From the NCBI RefSeq assembly GCF_000238275.3, contig NZ_AHCF03000003.1, forward strand, positions 1,798,001 to 1,862,000: a stretch of DNA of 64,000 nt, read 5' to 3'. The translations under genes were made by a program, and so were the position numbers. Source of the stretch: Pseudoalteromonas undina (lineage in GTDB: Bacteria; Pseudomonadota; Gammaproteobacteria; Enterobacterales; Alteromonadaceae). Positions 26,827 to 36,561 of the stretch are shown here, piece after piece (position 1 is the stretch's first letter; each line of letters opens with the position of its first letter). The notes below the pieces were generated by a model, which was not told the DNA's origin, made no database searches, and was given only the letters and a program-made list of their open reading frames with translations.

Positions 26827-28404
26827 ATGAATAAATCTCCTCTTTTATTGGTTTTAGCGATGACGCTAAGCGGTTGTCAAACATTGACAACATTAGACAC
26901 AGATTCACAAAATCAAGTTCAAAACCAACTTGAAGGCGCCAGCCCAAATGATATTAGCACTGCATTAATGATTAATGCGCAATATCAACAAGTAAATGAT
27001 ATTGAAGAAGAAGCCCCTGTGTTTGACGATGTTTGGGAGCGTATTCGTTACCAATTATCTATTGATATTCCACAAAATCGCCCAGTGGTCGCTGAGCGTA
27101 ATTATTATGCACGTCATCAGGCATACCTAGATCGCATTTCTAAACGTGCTGAGCCGTATTTACATTTTATTGTTGAAGAAATTGAAAAGCGTGAAATGCC
27201 CATCGAAATTGCACTTTTACCCATTGTAGAAAGTGCGTTCGACCCTTATGGCTATTCGCACCGTACTGCATCGGGTATTTGGCAGTTTATGCCCGCAACC
27301 GGCGAGCGTTTCGATTTAAAACAAAACTGGTGGTATGACGGTCGTCGCGATATTGTGCAGTCTACTCGCGCTGCACTTGATTATCTCTCATACTTACACA
27401 AAACCCTTGAAGGTGATTGGCTGAACGCAATTGCCGCCTATAACTCAGGTGAAGGCCGCTTGTTGCGTGCGATAAAAAAGAATCGTAAAAAGCATTTACC
27501 TACCGACTTTTGGTCACTAGATTTACCTCGTGAAACCACCGCCTACGTGCCTAAATTATTAGCTTTAGCTGATTTACTAAAACGTGCAGATGAGTTTAAA
27601 GTGTCGTGGAAGCCAATAATTAACGCACAAGTAGTCGAAGTGGTTAATATTGAGTCACAAATAGATTTAGCACTGGCTGCGGATATGGCCGATATGACCC
27701 TTACCGAACTATATCGATTAAATCCAGGATTTAACCGCTGGGCAACCGATCCTGATGGCCCACACTTTTTATTACTTCCTACCGATAAAGTAGAACAATT
27801 CACTGAAAAGCTTACCGCTACAGCGATTAAAAACCGTCTTCGTTGGCAGCAATATAAGGTCAAACGTGGCGATAGCTTGTCGGTGATTGCAGATAAATTT
27901 ACCACTAGTATCAGCGCGATTAAGTCATTAAATAAGCTTAACTCAAACGTAATTCGTGTGGGTCAACAAATTTTAGTACCACTCACTGATGGTAAAATTA
28001 ACAGTGAACATTTGCCTCAGCAAGTACGTGCGGCCGCTAATAAAAGTTTACGCACTAAACTTTCTCATACGGTAAAAAGTGGCGATACCCTATGGGATAT
28101 TAGCCGCGAATACGATGTAACTATGAGTGAATTAGCTAAGTGGAATAAGCTGAAAAAAAATGCAGTACTGCGTTTAAATCAAAAATTGGTAGTTTATAAG
28201 TCAGCTAGCCAGCCTAAAAAGTCGACGAGTAATACTAATCGTACTATTACCTACAAAGTGCGCCGAGGCGATTCTTTAGCGCGTATAGCGTCTAAGTTTA
28301 ATTTAACAGTGAGCGATATTATTAAATGGAATAACCTTGCCGGACAAAAATACTTACAGCCAGGACAAAAGCTTAAATTAAAAGTAGATGTAAGAAGTAG
28401 CTGA
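26827..28404 (+). CDS. mltD: Membrane-bound lytic murein transglycosylase D
   Basis: MltD cleaves glycan strands of peptidoglycan. The ATG at 26827 gives a lipoprotein signal ending in LSGC (Cys17); a TTG three codons earlier is also possible and no strong ribosome site distinguishes them. The SLT domain has Glu135 in LLPIVESAFDPYGY and SGIWQFMPATG, AAYNSGEGRL and the family helices. Three LysM domains follow from about residue 340 (YKVKRGDSLSVIA, HTVKSGDTLWDIS, YKVRRGDSLARIA). It follows gloB, as in E. coli. Confidence 0.97.
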   Translation: MNKSPLLLVLAMTLSGCQTLTTLDTDSQNQVQNQLEGASPNDISTALMINAQYQQVNDIEEEAPVFDDVWERIRYQLSIDIPQNRPVVAERNYYARHQAYLDRISKRAEPYLHFIVEEIEKREMPIEIALLPIVESAFDPYGYSHRTASGIWQFMPATGERFDLKQNWWYDGRRDIVQSTRAALDYLSYLHKTLEGDWLNAIAAYNSGEGRLLRAIKKNRKKHLPTDFWSLDLPRETTAYVPKLLALADLLKRADEFKVSWKPIINAQVVEVVNIESQIDLALAADMADMTLTELYRLNPGFNRWATDPDGPHFLLLPTDKVEQFTEKLTATAIKNRLRWQQYKVKRGDSLSVIADKFTTSISAIKSLNKLNSNVIRVGQQILVPLTDGKINSEHLPQQVRAAANKSLRTKLSHTVKSGDTLWDISREYDVTMSELAKWNKLKKNAVLRLNQKLVVYKSASQPKKSTSNTNRTITYKVRRGDSLARIASKFNLTVSDIIKWNNLAGQKYLQPGQKLKLKVDVRSS

Positions 28405-28429
28405 TCCCTATTGTAATAAACTGTTAAAT

Positions 28430-28457
28430 AAAAAAAGAGCGCATGCGCTCTTTTTTT
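28430..28457 (+). terminator. Terminator after mltD
   Basis: A perfect GAGCGCATGCGCTC palindrome is flanked by A and T runs, 27 bp past the stop. The A/T symmetry also permits use by the convergent GH109 gene. Confidence 0.9.
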
Positions 28458-28473
28458 ATGCCTGCTATAAACC

Positions 28474-29844
28474 TTAGCCTACAATGCCTAAAGGCTGTGC
28501 TGTTTGCCATGCACCGCGAGTAAAATCGGGAATATCGATTGAGCGGCTACGCTCACTCACAGACTGGGCTGATAACGGTGAAATAACCGACCACGCTGCG
28601 CCATCGTAAACGTCCTGATCCAGCGGTTCGCCATTTCTTAGGCAATAAATCATCCGCCAAAACATTAAAAAGTCCATACCCCCGTGGCCGCCATTGCGCT
28701 GTGCTTCTTCACCCATTTTAATCCATAGGGGATGGTCGTACTGCTCATACCATGCGCTCATATCATAATCCCACTCATGAAAGCTTGTTGATCCGCCATT
28801 TTCAAGCGCAATACGATTAGGGAAACCGGCAAACACCCCATTCGTCCCTTGGATTAAATTATGTCGAGAGTATGGCCGAGGGGTTGTTGTATCGTGCTGT
28901 ACCATAATACTGCGCCCCTTGAGAGTTTTAATCAGTGTCGTGTTCATATCACCGGCAATATAATTAAGCTGATTACGGGAATGATCCGCTGCAAATTCAC
29001 GTTGTGCATAGGCGCTTCTACCCAGCGAAGGTGAGCTCATTGAAGTTAAAAAATCAAACCTATCGCCACGATTTATATTCATATATTGCGATACAGGGCC
29101 TAATCCATGAGTGGGGTATAAATTACCATCACGTTTTGCATGCCATTGCGTTCGCCATGAGCCTGTTTTGTGATCTAGCTCTTTCATTTGCCAACGAAGC
29201 TCATGAATATAGGCCGCTTCGCCATGTAACAGCTCCCCAAATACACCTTGGCGCACCATGTTTAATACCATTAACTCGTCGCGACCGTAATTCACATTTT
29301 CCATCATCATGCAATTCTTTTGAGTACGTTCGGCGGTGTCTACAATCTGCCACATTTCGTCAACAGTCAGTGCCAGGGGCACTTCAACAAAAGCATGTTT
29401 TGCGCTGTTCATAGTATCGATAGCCATAGGTGCATGCCATGCCCAAGGAGTAGAAATAATGACTATATCTATGTCTTGTCGTTCAAGCATTTGTTGATAG
29501 GCCCGCTCACTGCCAGTATATAACGCCGGCTTAGCTACCCCTTTATCAACTAAATAATTGGCAGCTCGCTCTAGCACCTCAGTATGCGTGTCACAAATAG
29601 CGACTATTTGCGCACCTTCAATATGGCTCATGCGCTTTACATGTCCATAACCGCGCTGACCCACACCAATAAAGCCCACTCTAACCACATCCATTTTGGG
29701 CGCGACTAAACCAATAACACTGCGCCCTTGCTGTTTTGGTGCGCTTGCATTAGCACTTCCACTTGATGCACAACCACTCACTACACCGGCAGCTGCGGCG
29801 ACACTGGCTGCTTTTAAAAAGTCTCGACGATTAAATTGCTTCAT
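28474..29844 (-). CDS. Gfo/Idh/MocA-family protein, GH109-like glycosidase
   Basis: The 456 residues start with a twin-arginine signal ([21 protein letters not shown]) that also has a lipobox-like Cys. The Rossmann fold begins [19 protein letters not shown], with [12 protein letters not shown] in place of the usual EKP and [12 protein letters not shown]. The segment [16 protein letters not shown] matches NAD-dependent alpha-N-acetylgalactosaminidases of family GH109. It is probably exported folded with cofactor. The sugar substrate is inferred from the family. AAGGAT lies before the start. Confidence 0.85.
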   Translation of the reverse strand: MKQFNRRDFLKAASVAAAAGVVSGCASSGSANASAPKQQGRSVIGLVAPKMDVVRVGFIGVGQRGYGHVKRMSHIEGAQIVAICDTHTEVLERAANYLVDKGVAKPALYTGSERAYQQMLERQDIDIVIISTPWAWHAPMAIDTMNSAKHAFVEVPLALTVDEMWQIVDTAERTQKNCMMMENVNYGRDELMVLNMVRQGVFGELLHGEAAYIHELRWQMKELDHKTGSWRTQWHAKRDGNLYPTHGLGPVSQYMNINRGDRFDFLTSMSSPSLGRSAYAQREFAADHSRNQLNYIAGDMNTTLIKTLKGRSIMVQHDTTTPRPYSRHNLIQGTNGVFAGFPNRIALENGGSTSFHEWDYDMSAWYEQYDHPLWIKMGEEAQRNGGHGGMDFLMFWRMIYCLRNGEPLDQDVYDGAAWSVISPLSAQSVSERSRSIDIPDFTRGAWQTAQPLGIVG

Positions 29845-30005
29845 TACTTTATCCTTTTTGTTATTGTTTTAACTTACCTAAAGGCGATGAACGGGTAAAT
29901 AGGTGAAGAGGTAAGCGACATAAAAATAAGGTTAAAAGAGATAAAAATTCGCATTTAACGGTTACTTGGGGTTATAGTCGAAAAAAATTATTATTTTAAG
30001 TAGTT

Positions 30006-31616
30006 ATGTCTTATATAAAAATCACTGCACTTTTTTTAGCTATTGCACTAACGGGTTGCTCTGAGCCTACAACTCCAGCTTCATCTCTTGAAAACAGCTC
30101 AGGCGTTAGTTTAAACAATCTTAAGCAGCATATTAAAACCTTAGCATCAGATGACTTTGAAGGACGCGGCCCGCTTACCTTAGGTGAAGTTAAAACCGTT
30201 GGTTATTTAAGTGAGCAATACCAAGCTATGGGGTTGTCTGGCGCGTATCAAGGGAAATATTTACAGCCAGTTAAAATGGCCATGCTAACTGCAGATCAAA
30301 AAATGCAATTAACTATGGGAGAGCTTAGCTTTATTGCAGGTAAAGACTTCACCGCCCGTACAAAGCAGTTACAGCCGATTATTGATGTCCGCAATAGCGA
30401 TATTGTGTTTGTTGGTTATGGGATTAACGCGCCAGAATATAACTGGAACGACTATGCCAATGTTGATGTAACCGATAAAACCGTTATTGTGCTGGTGAAC
30501 GATCCGGGCTTTGCCACCCAAGACGATACACTATTTACAGGCAATGCCATGACCTACTATGGCCGCTGGACTTATAAATATGAAGAAGCCGCGCGCCAAG
30601 GTGCAAAAGCGGTATTTATTGTTCATGAAACAGCCCCAGCCGCATACCCTTGGGGCGTGGTTGAAAGCTCAAACACGGGCACCAAGTATAGCTTAATGGA
30701 CAACAGCCTTAATGCATCTGAACTGCCGGTTATGGGCTGGTTAACACTTAATGCGACTGAACAAGTATTCGCATCGGCAAACTTAAATTATCAACAATTA
30801 AAGCAACACGCATTAAGTAAGCAATTTCAAGCCAAGGAATTGAACTTAAAGGCAAACCTTGCATTTAAAAATGAAGTGTCACACGCTAAATCACATAATG
30901 TGGTTGCACAAATTACAGGCAGTGAAACCCCTGACGAATACGTTATTATTAGTGCCCATTGGGACCATTTTGGTACTAAACAAACCGACAGCGGACCTAA
31001 AATTTATAATGGCGCAGTCGATAATGCTTCAGGCACCGCAGCAACGCTTGAAATTGCTCGCATTATGAGCAAAATGCATCAGCAAAAGCCGTTTAAGCGC
31101 TCAATCCTGTTTGCTAACTTTACCGCCGAAGAAACAGGTCTAATCGGCTCAGAAGAATTTGCCAATGGGAATATGATTGCCACCAAAAAAATGGTCGGAT
31201 TATTAAATATCGATGGTATGAACGTGCTCGATGAAACCGATTATATTTTGCAATACGGTAACAACCTATCAGAAATGGAGAGTTACTTAGCAAGCGCGGC
31301 TAAAGCACAAGGACGCGTGGTAAGAATGGATCCTCGCCCACAAAGTGGATTGTTTTTTAGATCAGATCATTTCTCACTCGCTAAACAAGGCGTGCCAAGT
31401 TTACTGTTTATGAGCTTAGGTGATACCGACCCTGACTACATCAGTCATAAATACCATAAAGAAGCCGACGACTATTCAGATACATGGTCATTAGCTGGTG
31501 CAAAACAAGATATCGAGCTGGTTATAGATATAGCCAGACAACTTGCCAATAATGGCGATTGGCCTAAGTGGACAAGCGAGTCTGATTTTAAAGCCAAACG
31601 TTTAGAAGATAAGTAA
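30006..31616 (+). CDS. M28 family metallopeptidase lipoprotein
   Basis: The 536-residue protein has a lipoprotein signal ending in ALTGC. A protease-associated domain is inserted near residues 130-260. The M28 zinc residues are visible: His and Asp in SAHWDHFGT, Asp in GAVDNASGTAATLE, the Glu pair in TAEETGLIGSEEF, Asp in LNIDGMNV and the last His in ISHKYHKEAD. It is probably a periplasmic or surface aminopeptidase. It is monocistronic, ending in a terminator. Confidence 0.93.
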   Translation: MSYIKITALFLAIALTGCSEPTTPASSLENSSGVSLNNLKQHIKTLASDDFEGRGPLTLGEVKTVGYLSEQYQAMGLSGAYQGKYLQPVKMAMLTADQKMQLTMGELSFIAGKDFTARTKQLQPIIDVRNSDIVFVGYGINAPEYNWNDYANVDVTDKTVIVLVNDPGFATQDDTLFTGNAMTYYGRWTYKYEEAARQGAKAVFIVHETAPAAYPWGVVESSNTGTKYSLMDNSLNASELPVMGWLTLNATEQVFASANLNYQQLKQHALSKQFQAKELNLKANLAFKNEVSHAKSHNVVAQITGSETPDEYVIISAHWDHFGTKQTDSGPKIYNGAVDNASGTAATLEIARIMSKMHQQKPFKRSILFANFTAEETGLIGSEEFANGNMIATKKMVGLLNIDGMNVLDETDYILQYGNNLSEMESYLASAAKAQGRVVRMDPRPQSGLFFRSDHFSLAKQGVPSLLFMSLGDTDPDYISHKYHKEADDYSDTWSLAGAKQDIELVIDIARQLANNGDWPKWTSESDFKAKRLEDK

Positions 31617-31619
31617 ATA

Positions 31620-31652
31620 AAAAAGCAGCCGAGAAATTACTCGGCTGCTTTT
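31620..31652 (+). terminator. Terminator after the M28 peptidase gene
   Basis: AAAAGCAGCCGAG pairs with CTCGGCTGCTTTT around a 6-nt loop. The symmetric tracts may also serve the convergent EF-hand gene. Confidence 0.9.
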
Positions 31653-31682
31653 ATCTGTATCGTTAAAGATTGTGCATGTTTG

Positions 31683-31898
31683 TTACTGAACTTTAGCAAA
31701 TTCTTGCTTAGATAATTCACCATTCCCGTCAGTATCTAAGTCATCAAATAATTTAGCTAATTGTGAATTAGCTTGTGCTTCAGACTGGCTAATAACGCCG
31801 TCGCCATCAGAATCAAAAGAATCAAAGTCAACCGCAGCAAAAGCGGCAGAAGACGAAGCAAGTGCAATTAAAGCAAGCGTTTTAGTAAATGTTTTCAT
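31683..31898 (-). CDS. Small exported EF-hand protein (paralog 1)
   Basis: This 71-residue protein has a signal peptide ending in AAFA and a ~50-residue mature part made almost entirely of two EF-hand loops (DSDGDGVISQSE and DTDGNGELSKQE), both with acidic residues in positions for Ca2+ binding. It is the last of three tandem paralogs. A ribosome site AAGGATT precedes the ATG. A periplasmic calcium-binding microprotein is the likely product. Confidence 0.85.
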   Translation of the reverse strand: MKTFTKTLALIALASSSAAFAAVDFDSFDSDGDGVISQSEAQANSQLAKLFDDLDTDGNGELSKQEFAKVQ

Positions 31899-31967
31899 AA
31901 TAAATCCTTAGCTTAATAAAAAAGTGGGTAAGAAATCCTTTTCAAAGATCCTTAGGGAATTATGAAG

Positions 31968-32180
31968 TTAGTATGCTGAAAATTCGTCTTTAGAAAGTTC
32001 ACCATTGCCATCTACGTCCAGCTCTGCAAACTGCTCCATAAGTTCGGCCGCAACCGATGCTTCAGCTTGGCTAATTGCGCCACTACCATCTACATCAAGA
32101 GTTTCAAAGTCTGTGCTGGCAAATACTGCAGATGAAGAAGCAAGTGCCATAAGTACAAGAGTTGACTGTAATTTTTTCAT
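31968..32180 (-). CDS. Small exported EF-hand protein (paralog 2)
   Basis: This 70-residue paralog has a signal peptide ending in AVFA and two EF-hand loops (DVDGSGAISQAE and DVDGNGELSKDE). It lies 69 bp upstream of paralog 1, and its leader holds the foldable element at 32228-32325. A ribosome site AAGGATTA is present. The partner protein is unknown. Confidence 0.85.
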   Translation of the reverse strand: MKKLQSTLVLMALASSSAVFASTDFETLDVDGSGAISQAEASVAAELMEQFAELDVDGNGELSKDEFSAY

Positions 32181-32227
32181 AATATTAATCCTTCAAAGTA
32201 TGCAATGTTTGGGTATAAATTAATTAA

Positions 32228-32325
32228 CTCAACGCTACAACCGTACATCCTAGTTATTCTCTTTCATAGGCTCCCTTGCCTATTTAGGTTGTCTTTGGCA
32301 ACTCAGAATATGTAATAGCGTTGAG
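32228..32325 (-). ncRNA. Foldable 98-nt leader element between EF-hand genes
   Basis: CTCAACGCTA and TAGCGTTGAG close the element with 10 bp. Inside, ACAACC pairs with GGTTGT (6 bp) and ATAGGC with GCCTAT (6 bp, 6-nt loop). The helices are nested and compatible. It begins 10 nt after the stop of paralog 3 and ends about 48 nt before paralog 2. It matches no riboswitch that I recognise. Confidence 0.4.
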
Positions 32326-32335
32326 CATTGGCCTT

Positions 32336-32548
32336 TTAAGCCTTAGAAAATTCTGCTTTAGAAAGCTCGCCGTTTTTATCCGTATCAAGCTCTGTAAACT
32401 TACTCATAAGTGAAGCGTCTACTGATGCTTCAGCTTGGCTTATTGCGCCATTACCATCCACATCCAGTGTGTCAAAATCTGTTGCAGCAAACGCCACAGA
32501 TGAAGAAGCAAGTGCCATTAATACCAGTGTTGATTTAAATGTTGTCAT
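32336..32548 (-). CDS. Small exported EF-hand protein (paralog 3)
   Basis: This 70-residue protein is the first of the array on the minus strand. The signal peptide ends in VAFA, and the EF-hands are DVDGNGAISQAE and DTDKNGELSKAE. Its mature part is closest to paralog 2. GAAGGAATT precedes the ATG. All three genes probably arose by tandem duplication. Confidence 0.85.
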   Translation of the reverse strand: MTTFKSTLVLMALASSSVAFAATDFDTLDVDGNGAISQAEASVDASLMSKFTELDTDKNGELSKAEFSKA

Positions 32549-33086
32549 AACGTAATTCCTTCATTGGGTTGTAAGGTTAAGCGTTAAGCTTAATCACTTT
32601 TTGCTAAATACAGCTTAGGTATTACAACTTCGATGCCATGTTTAATTTTTTATTTATAAACAATAAGTTAAAAATAAAAATGTGATTTTTACTTAAAAAT
32701 GCCCAACATTTTGTTGCTCTTTTGCAACAGCTACTTTTAACTAAAAAAATACCCATTAAAATTCAACAAGTTAAATCATCTAAAAAAGACACACCTATCT
32801 TCAATTCAAAATAAAACAATAAAACTGAGTCGCTATAGAGATAAATCGCCACTGAACAAATTAACAACGCGAAATTAAACAGGTTAAATTAAATAGATAA
32901 CAAATTGAAAATAAACAACTTAAATTGATTTGTAGAAAAATATAAATTAATTTTTTTAACTGGGAGAGAAAAAGCAAGGATTTGTCGCCGTATGGCGAAT
33001 AAATACTTAAAGCAATGAATGAATCTCGTGCGGGATACTAATTTGATATCACTCATACCCACTTATTTGGGCATGAGTACAAGCGG
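32549..33086. other. AT-rich gene-free stretch
   Basis: No coding sequence is visible. The first ~90 bp are the EF-hand promoter region. GTTGC/GCAAC (32715-32730) and CGCC/GGCG (~32986) form small hairpins. An imperfect ACTCAT/ATGAGT hairpin at 33051-33078 may end the small Trp-rich gene. The remainder is low-complexity A/T sequence without a recognisable signal. Confidence 0.5.
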
Positions 33087-33302
33087 TCACTTCCAGCCTT
33101 GGCGCCACCTTTGTTCATCTTTTAAATCGCGCCACTGAATAGGATATTGATTTTTTGACATCACCGCTTCAGTGATACATTCAATCACATTAGCGTCTTC
33201 ATCAAATTCTACCTCAACAATAATAAAGTGCTTTTCTTTATTAATAGCTGGGATGGCAGTCCATTTACTATTTAGCAGTTTTTTAGGGTTTAATTTATTC
33301 AT
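33087..33302 (-). CDS. Small Trp-rich protein, TIGR02450-like
   Basis: This 71-residue cytoplasmic protein has the pattern of TIGR02450 (NPKKLLNSKWTA at the start, then EKHFIIVEVEFDE and IQWRDLKDEQRWRQGWK) with four tryptophans. The function is unknown. It starts 57 bp after the decayed cupredoxin gene on the same strand and has AAGGTG before its ATG. Confidence 0.8.
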   Translation of the reverse strand: MNKLNPKKLLNSKWTAIPAINKEKHFIIVEVEFDEDANVIECITEAVMSKNQYPIQWRDLKDEQRWRQGWK

Positions 33303-33359
33303 ACTACACCTTTTATGTTTTCTGCTTGATAATACGCATCAGTGATACGTTTAGTTTTA

Positions 33360-33705
33360 TTAAAAAACCAAAAACTTCCCTTTAAACATTTGTATTTAGC
33401 AATGAAAAGCATATTCTCCAGCATCAAGCGAAAGTAATTCAATAGCCGCATTTTCACCTATACTTGGCGTTTCACGAGTTCAAGCGGGGGAAAATCACTG
33501 TTTCAGCGCAAGGAGAACCGTCTTGTCGATTCAGGGTCAGAGGCCTGTTCGCTGCTACCTTAATATACGCTGGATAATTAATACACCCCGTTACCCACAG
33601 TAATGGCTATTTGATTGCTATGACTGTTTACTTCGGCTCATACAACCAAAACCAATAAATAATAGCGACAATAAGTAAAACGCCTAATAAATTAATTAAT
33701 AGCAT
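33360..33705 (-). pseudogene. Decayed cupredoxin-domain protein behind copA
   Basis: A GGGGA ribosome site leads into ATG and a membrane helix, MLLINLLGVLL..YWFWLYEPK, then TAA. The same frame hits TAG soon after and then reads YPAYIKVAANRPLTL and GSPCAETVIFP before TGA. Another frame continues with AAIELLSLDAGEYAFHC, a TAA exactly where the CQ(M) ligand loop expects Gln, and IQMFKGKFLV. Together they form a ~115-codon membrane-anchored cupredoxin of the kind found beside copA, broken by at least four stops and one frameshift. Remnant copper-ligand residues are the Cys of FHC and the Met of IQM. Only the first 25 residues could still be made. Confidence 0.85.
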
Positions 33706-33728
33706 AATTAAATCCCCTATAAATAAAG

Positions 33729-35969
33729 TTACGAGTTACTGGCTTTAAAATAACGTAATCGGTTTGCATTAGTGACTACAGTAAGCGATGATAAAGCCAT
33801 TGCCGCGCCAGCTACGACTGGGTTTAGTAGTAAACCAAAAAACGGATACAACAGCCCTGCAGCAATCGGAATACCCGCAATGTTATAAATAAACGCCCCA
33901 AACAAATTTTGTTTAATATTAGTTATGGTTGCGCCACTAATTGCAATGGCATCTGCAAGACCATGAAGTGAGCCTCGCATCAGCGTTATATCCGCACTTT
34001 CAATAGCTACATCTGTACCAGTGCCAATGGCAAATCCAACATCGGCTTGTGCCAACGCTGGCGCATCATTTATACCATCGCCAGTCATGCCCACAATTTC
34101 ACCTTGAGATTGGCGCTTAGTCACTTCACCGGCTTTATCATCTGGCATTACTTGCGCTATAAAGTCTGTAATACCGACTTTGCTGGCAACGGCTTTAGCG
34201 GTCGCTTGGTTATCGCCTGTCAGCATAACCACATGAATACCATTATTTTGTAAGCGTTTAATAGCTTCAGCTGAATCTTCTTTTATTGGGTCAGCAACCG
34301 CAATAATGGCATGTAATTGATTGCCAATAGCAAAGTACATCGGCGTTTTAGCAGCGCTAGCAAGCTGCTCCGCTTGCGGTATTGCCTCTGCAATATCTAT
34401 ATTGTGGCTTTTCATTAGTGCCTGATTGCCAAACAATAGGCTTTGCTCATTAATGGTACCGATGACACCTTGCCCAGTGATAGCATTAAAATTACTGACT
34501 TTTTCAAGGGTAATATTTTGGTTTTTAGCATAATTAACAATGGCTTCGGCTAATGGATGCTCAGAACTACTTTCAAGACTAGCTGCTAACTTTAGCACCT
34601 CGGTACTGTCGCTTTGGTTGAACGTAACCACATCGGTCACGGTTGGCTTACCAGCGGTTATAGTGCCTGTTTTATCTAAGATCATGGTGGTGATTTTAGC
34701 TGTTGTTTGTAGCGCTTCACCGTTACGAATAAGTATACCCGACTGAGCAGCTTTACCTATGCCGACCATAATTGACATCGGTGTAGCTAAACCAAGTGCA
34801 CACGGGCAAGCAATAATTAAAACTGTGGTTATTGCAACAACCGCATAAGCAATACTCGGCTGTGGGCCAAAATTAAGCCATGCTAAGCCTGCTAACACCG
34901 CAATAATCATCACTGTGGGTACAAATATGCCTGAAATAACATCAGCTAAGCGTCCAATTGAGGGTTTAGAGTTTTGTGCACGTTTAACCATATTAATAAT
35001 ATTCGCTAAGGTGGTTTCGCTGCCTATATGGGTTGCTTTAAACAACAAAGTACCACTTTTATTAATACTGCCAGCAACAACCTTGTCACCCTCACCCTTA
35101 TTAACCGGCATCGGTTCACCAGTGAGCATTGATTCATCTAGTGTACTGCTGCCTTCAATAACATCTCCATCGACTGAAATTTTCTCTCCAGGGCGGACAC
35201 GAATCAAGTCACCTTTAATAACTTGGCTTATAGCTACATCTTGCTCTTGGTTATCTCGGATCACCCGTGCCGTTTTAGGCTGTAAACCAATTAAGCGTTT
35301 AATCGCCTCAGAGGTACGCCCTCGCGCCTTTACTTCAAAGGCTAAGCCAAGACTTATTAAGCCTATGATCATTGCTGAGGCTTCAAAATAAACATGTCTA
35401 GCCACCTCTGGTAATAGACTTGGCATGATCACCACCACCATTGAATATAGCCAGGCTGTTCCCGTACCAAGCGCAATCAAGGTATCCATATTAGCCGTAT
35501 GATTTTTAAATGACTGCCATGCGCCAGTATAAAATTGCTTACCCGACACAATCATTACGACCAATGTCATCATTCCAACAATAAACCAGCCAATACGCTG
35601 GGCATTGCTAGTGACACTCATATCAAAGATTAATCCATAAAGCATTAATGGCGCACCCAAACCCAATGCCAATTGCATATTGCGCATAAGTTTTTTGTAG
35701 TGCGCGTTATCAGCTTCGGCTTTTTCATCTAGGGCGTCTTGTTGAGAATCACTATTCATAGGTTTAGCTTGATAGCCAATATCAGCGACAGCGTGCATTA
35801 GCTCCCCAGCCTTAGCCGAACCTTCTACTTGCACAGTTCGATCGGCAAAGTTCATTTCAACGCGCTGCGCACCCTTTACATTTTTCAGTGCTTTCTCTAT
35901 TTTAGCCACGCAACTGCCACAATTTGCGCCTTCAATCATAAAGTTTTGCGTGGTAGGTTGATTACTCAT
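33729..35969 (-). CDS. copA: Cu+-exporting P1B-type ATPase
   Basis: CopA pumps cytoplasmic Cu+ across the inner membrane. The 746 residues have one N-terminal heavy-metal domain ([10 protein letters not shown], Cys17 and Cys20), eight membrane segments, the actuator TGEP, the CPC copper motif in [13 protein letters not shown], the phosphorylation site [11 protein letters not shown] in SSEHPLAEA, and [10 protein letters not shown]. It overlaps the regulator upstream by 4 bp and is followed after 23 bp by the cupredoxin remnant. Confidence 0.97.
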   Translation of the reverse strand: MSNQPTTQNFMIEGANCGSCVAKIEKALKNVKGAQRVEMNFADRTVQVEGSAKAGELMHAVADIGYQAKPMNSDSQQDALDEKAEADNAHYKKLMRNMQLALGLGAPLMLYGLIFDMSVTSNAQRIGWFIVGMMTLVVMIVSGKQFYTGAWQSFKNHTANMDTLIALGTGTAWLYSMVVVIMPSLLPEVARHVYFEASAMIIGLISLGLAFEVKARGRTSEAIKRLIGLQPKTARVIRDNQEQDVAISQVIKGDLIRVRPGEKISVDGDVIEGSSTLDESMLTGEPMPVNKGEGDKVVAGSINKSGTLLFKATHIGSETTLANIINMVKRAQNSKPSIGRLADVISGIFVPTVMIIAVLAGLAWLNFGPQPSIAYAVVAITTVLIIACPCALGLATPMSIMVGIGKAAQSGILIRNGEALQTTAKITTMILDKTGTITAGKPTVTDVVTFNQSDSTEVLKLAASLESSSEHPLAEAIVNYAKNQNITLEKVSNFNAITGQGVIGTINEQSLLFGNQALMKSHNIDIAEAIPQAEQLASAAKTPMYFAIGNQLHAIIAVADPIKEDSAEAIKRLQNNGIHVVMLTGDNQATAKAVASKVGITDFIAQVMPDDKAGEVTKRQSQGEIVGMTGDGINDAPALAQADVGFAIGTGTDVAIESADITLMRGSLHGLADAIAISGATITNIKQNLFGAFIYNIAGIPIAAGLLYPFFGLLLNPVVAGAAMALSSLTVVTNANRLRYFKASNS

Positions 35970-36406
35970 AACGCTTCCTTAGTATTTTTAACTTCAGAGA
36001 TTGGATCAACAAAGGTCTCTATTAAGCTACATATATCTGCACTTACAGCCCCATCAGGCGATTTATCCCACTGTTTAACCGCTGCTTGCATTCGCGTGCG
36101 TAATTTAAGTGTTTCTTGAAAGTGCTGCTCTGTTTCCTCTAGTCGCTTTGCTATTAATTGTCGTGTGAGCGGACAAGGGCACTGCCCTTGGTCCGACTGT
36201 GCAATAATTTGTTGAATATCTTTTATTGAGAAACCGAGTTGACGCGCACTAATAATAAACTTTAAACGTTGCTGATCGGCTGCGGTATACTCTTGATAAC
36301 CATTGCGCTCACCACGAATAGGATTAAGCAGCTTTATTCGCGTGTAATGACGAACTGTGTCTTGGGTCACGCCCATAGTATTGGCTAATTGCTTTACGTA
36401 CATCAT
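35966..36406 (-). CDS. MerR-family metal-responsive regulator (CueR-like)
   Basis: The 146 residues have the MerR winged HTH ([21 protein letters not shown]), a dimerisation coiled coil from ~residue 80, and a Cys-rich segment [11 protein letters not shown] at the start of it, plus a later Cys in [10 protein letters not shown]. These differ from the classic CueR C-x7-C loop, so the sensed metal is inferred from copA, with which it overlaps by 4 bp. AGAGG is 4 nt before the first ATG and 7 nt before the second, so residue 2 may be the true start. Its promoter carries a MerR-type operator. Confidence 0.85.
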   Translation of the reverse strand: MMYVKQLANTMGVTQDTVRHYTRIKLLNPIRGERNGYQEYTAADQQRLKFIISARQLGFSIKDIQQIIAQSDQGQCPCPLTRQLIAKRLEETEQHFQETLKLRTRMQAAVKQWDKSPDGAVSADICSLIETFVDPISEVKNTKEAL

Positions 36407-36436
36407 TAAACCTCTGGCTGGCTATGTAATGACAAC

Positions 36437-36467
36437 ATAATAAACCTATGTGTAACACATAGGTCAA
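36437..36467 (-). promoter_or_regulatory. MerR-type promoter and operator of the copper operon
   Basis: On the minus strand TTGACC (-35) and TATTAT (-10) are separated by 19 bp, the long spacer typical of MerR-activated promoters. The spacer holds the perfect dyad ACCTATGTG-n3-CACATAGGT (36444-36464). The regulator probably activates its own operon when copper is bound. Confidence 0.9.
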
Positions 36468-36561
36468 CAATTAATTAAGCATATGGCTGGGAGTGCGAAA
36501 GAAAGTTAAGATAAGAGCAGCCACAATATGTGACTGCTAAATTTGAGAGCTACTGTAGTGC

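Noticed and set aside
32228..32325. c-di-GMP-I (GEMM) riboswitch
   Set aside because: The conserved GCAAA...GACGCAAAGCC core is missing and the helix order differs.
33628..33705. A stand-alone 25-residue membrane microprotein after copA
   Set aside because: Downstream frames continue as cupredoxin fragments, so it is the N-terminal piece of a pseudogene, although it may still be translated.
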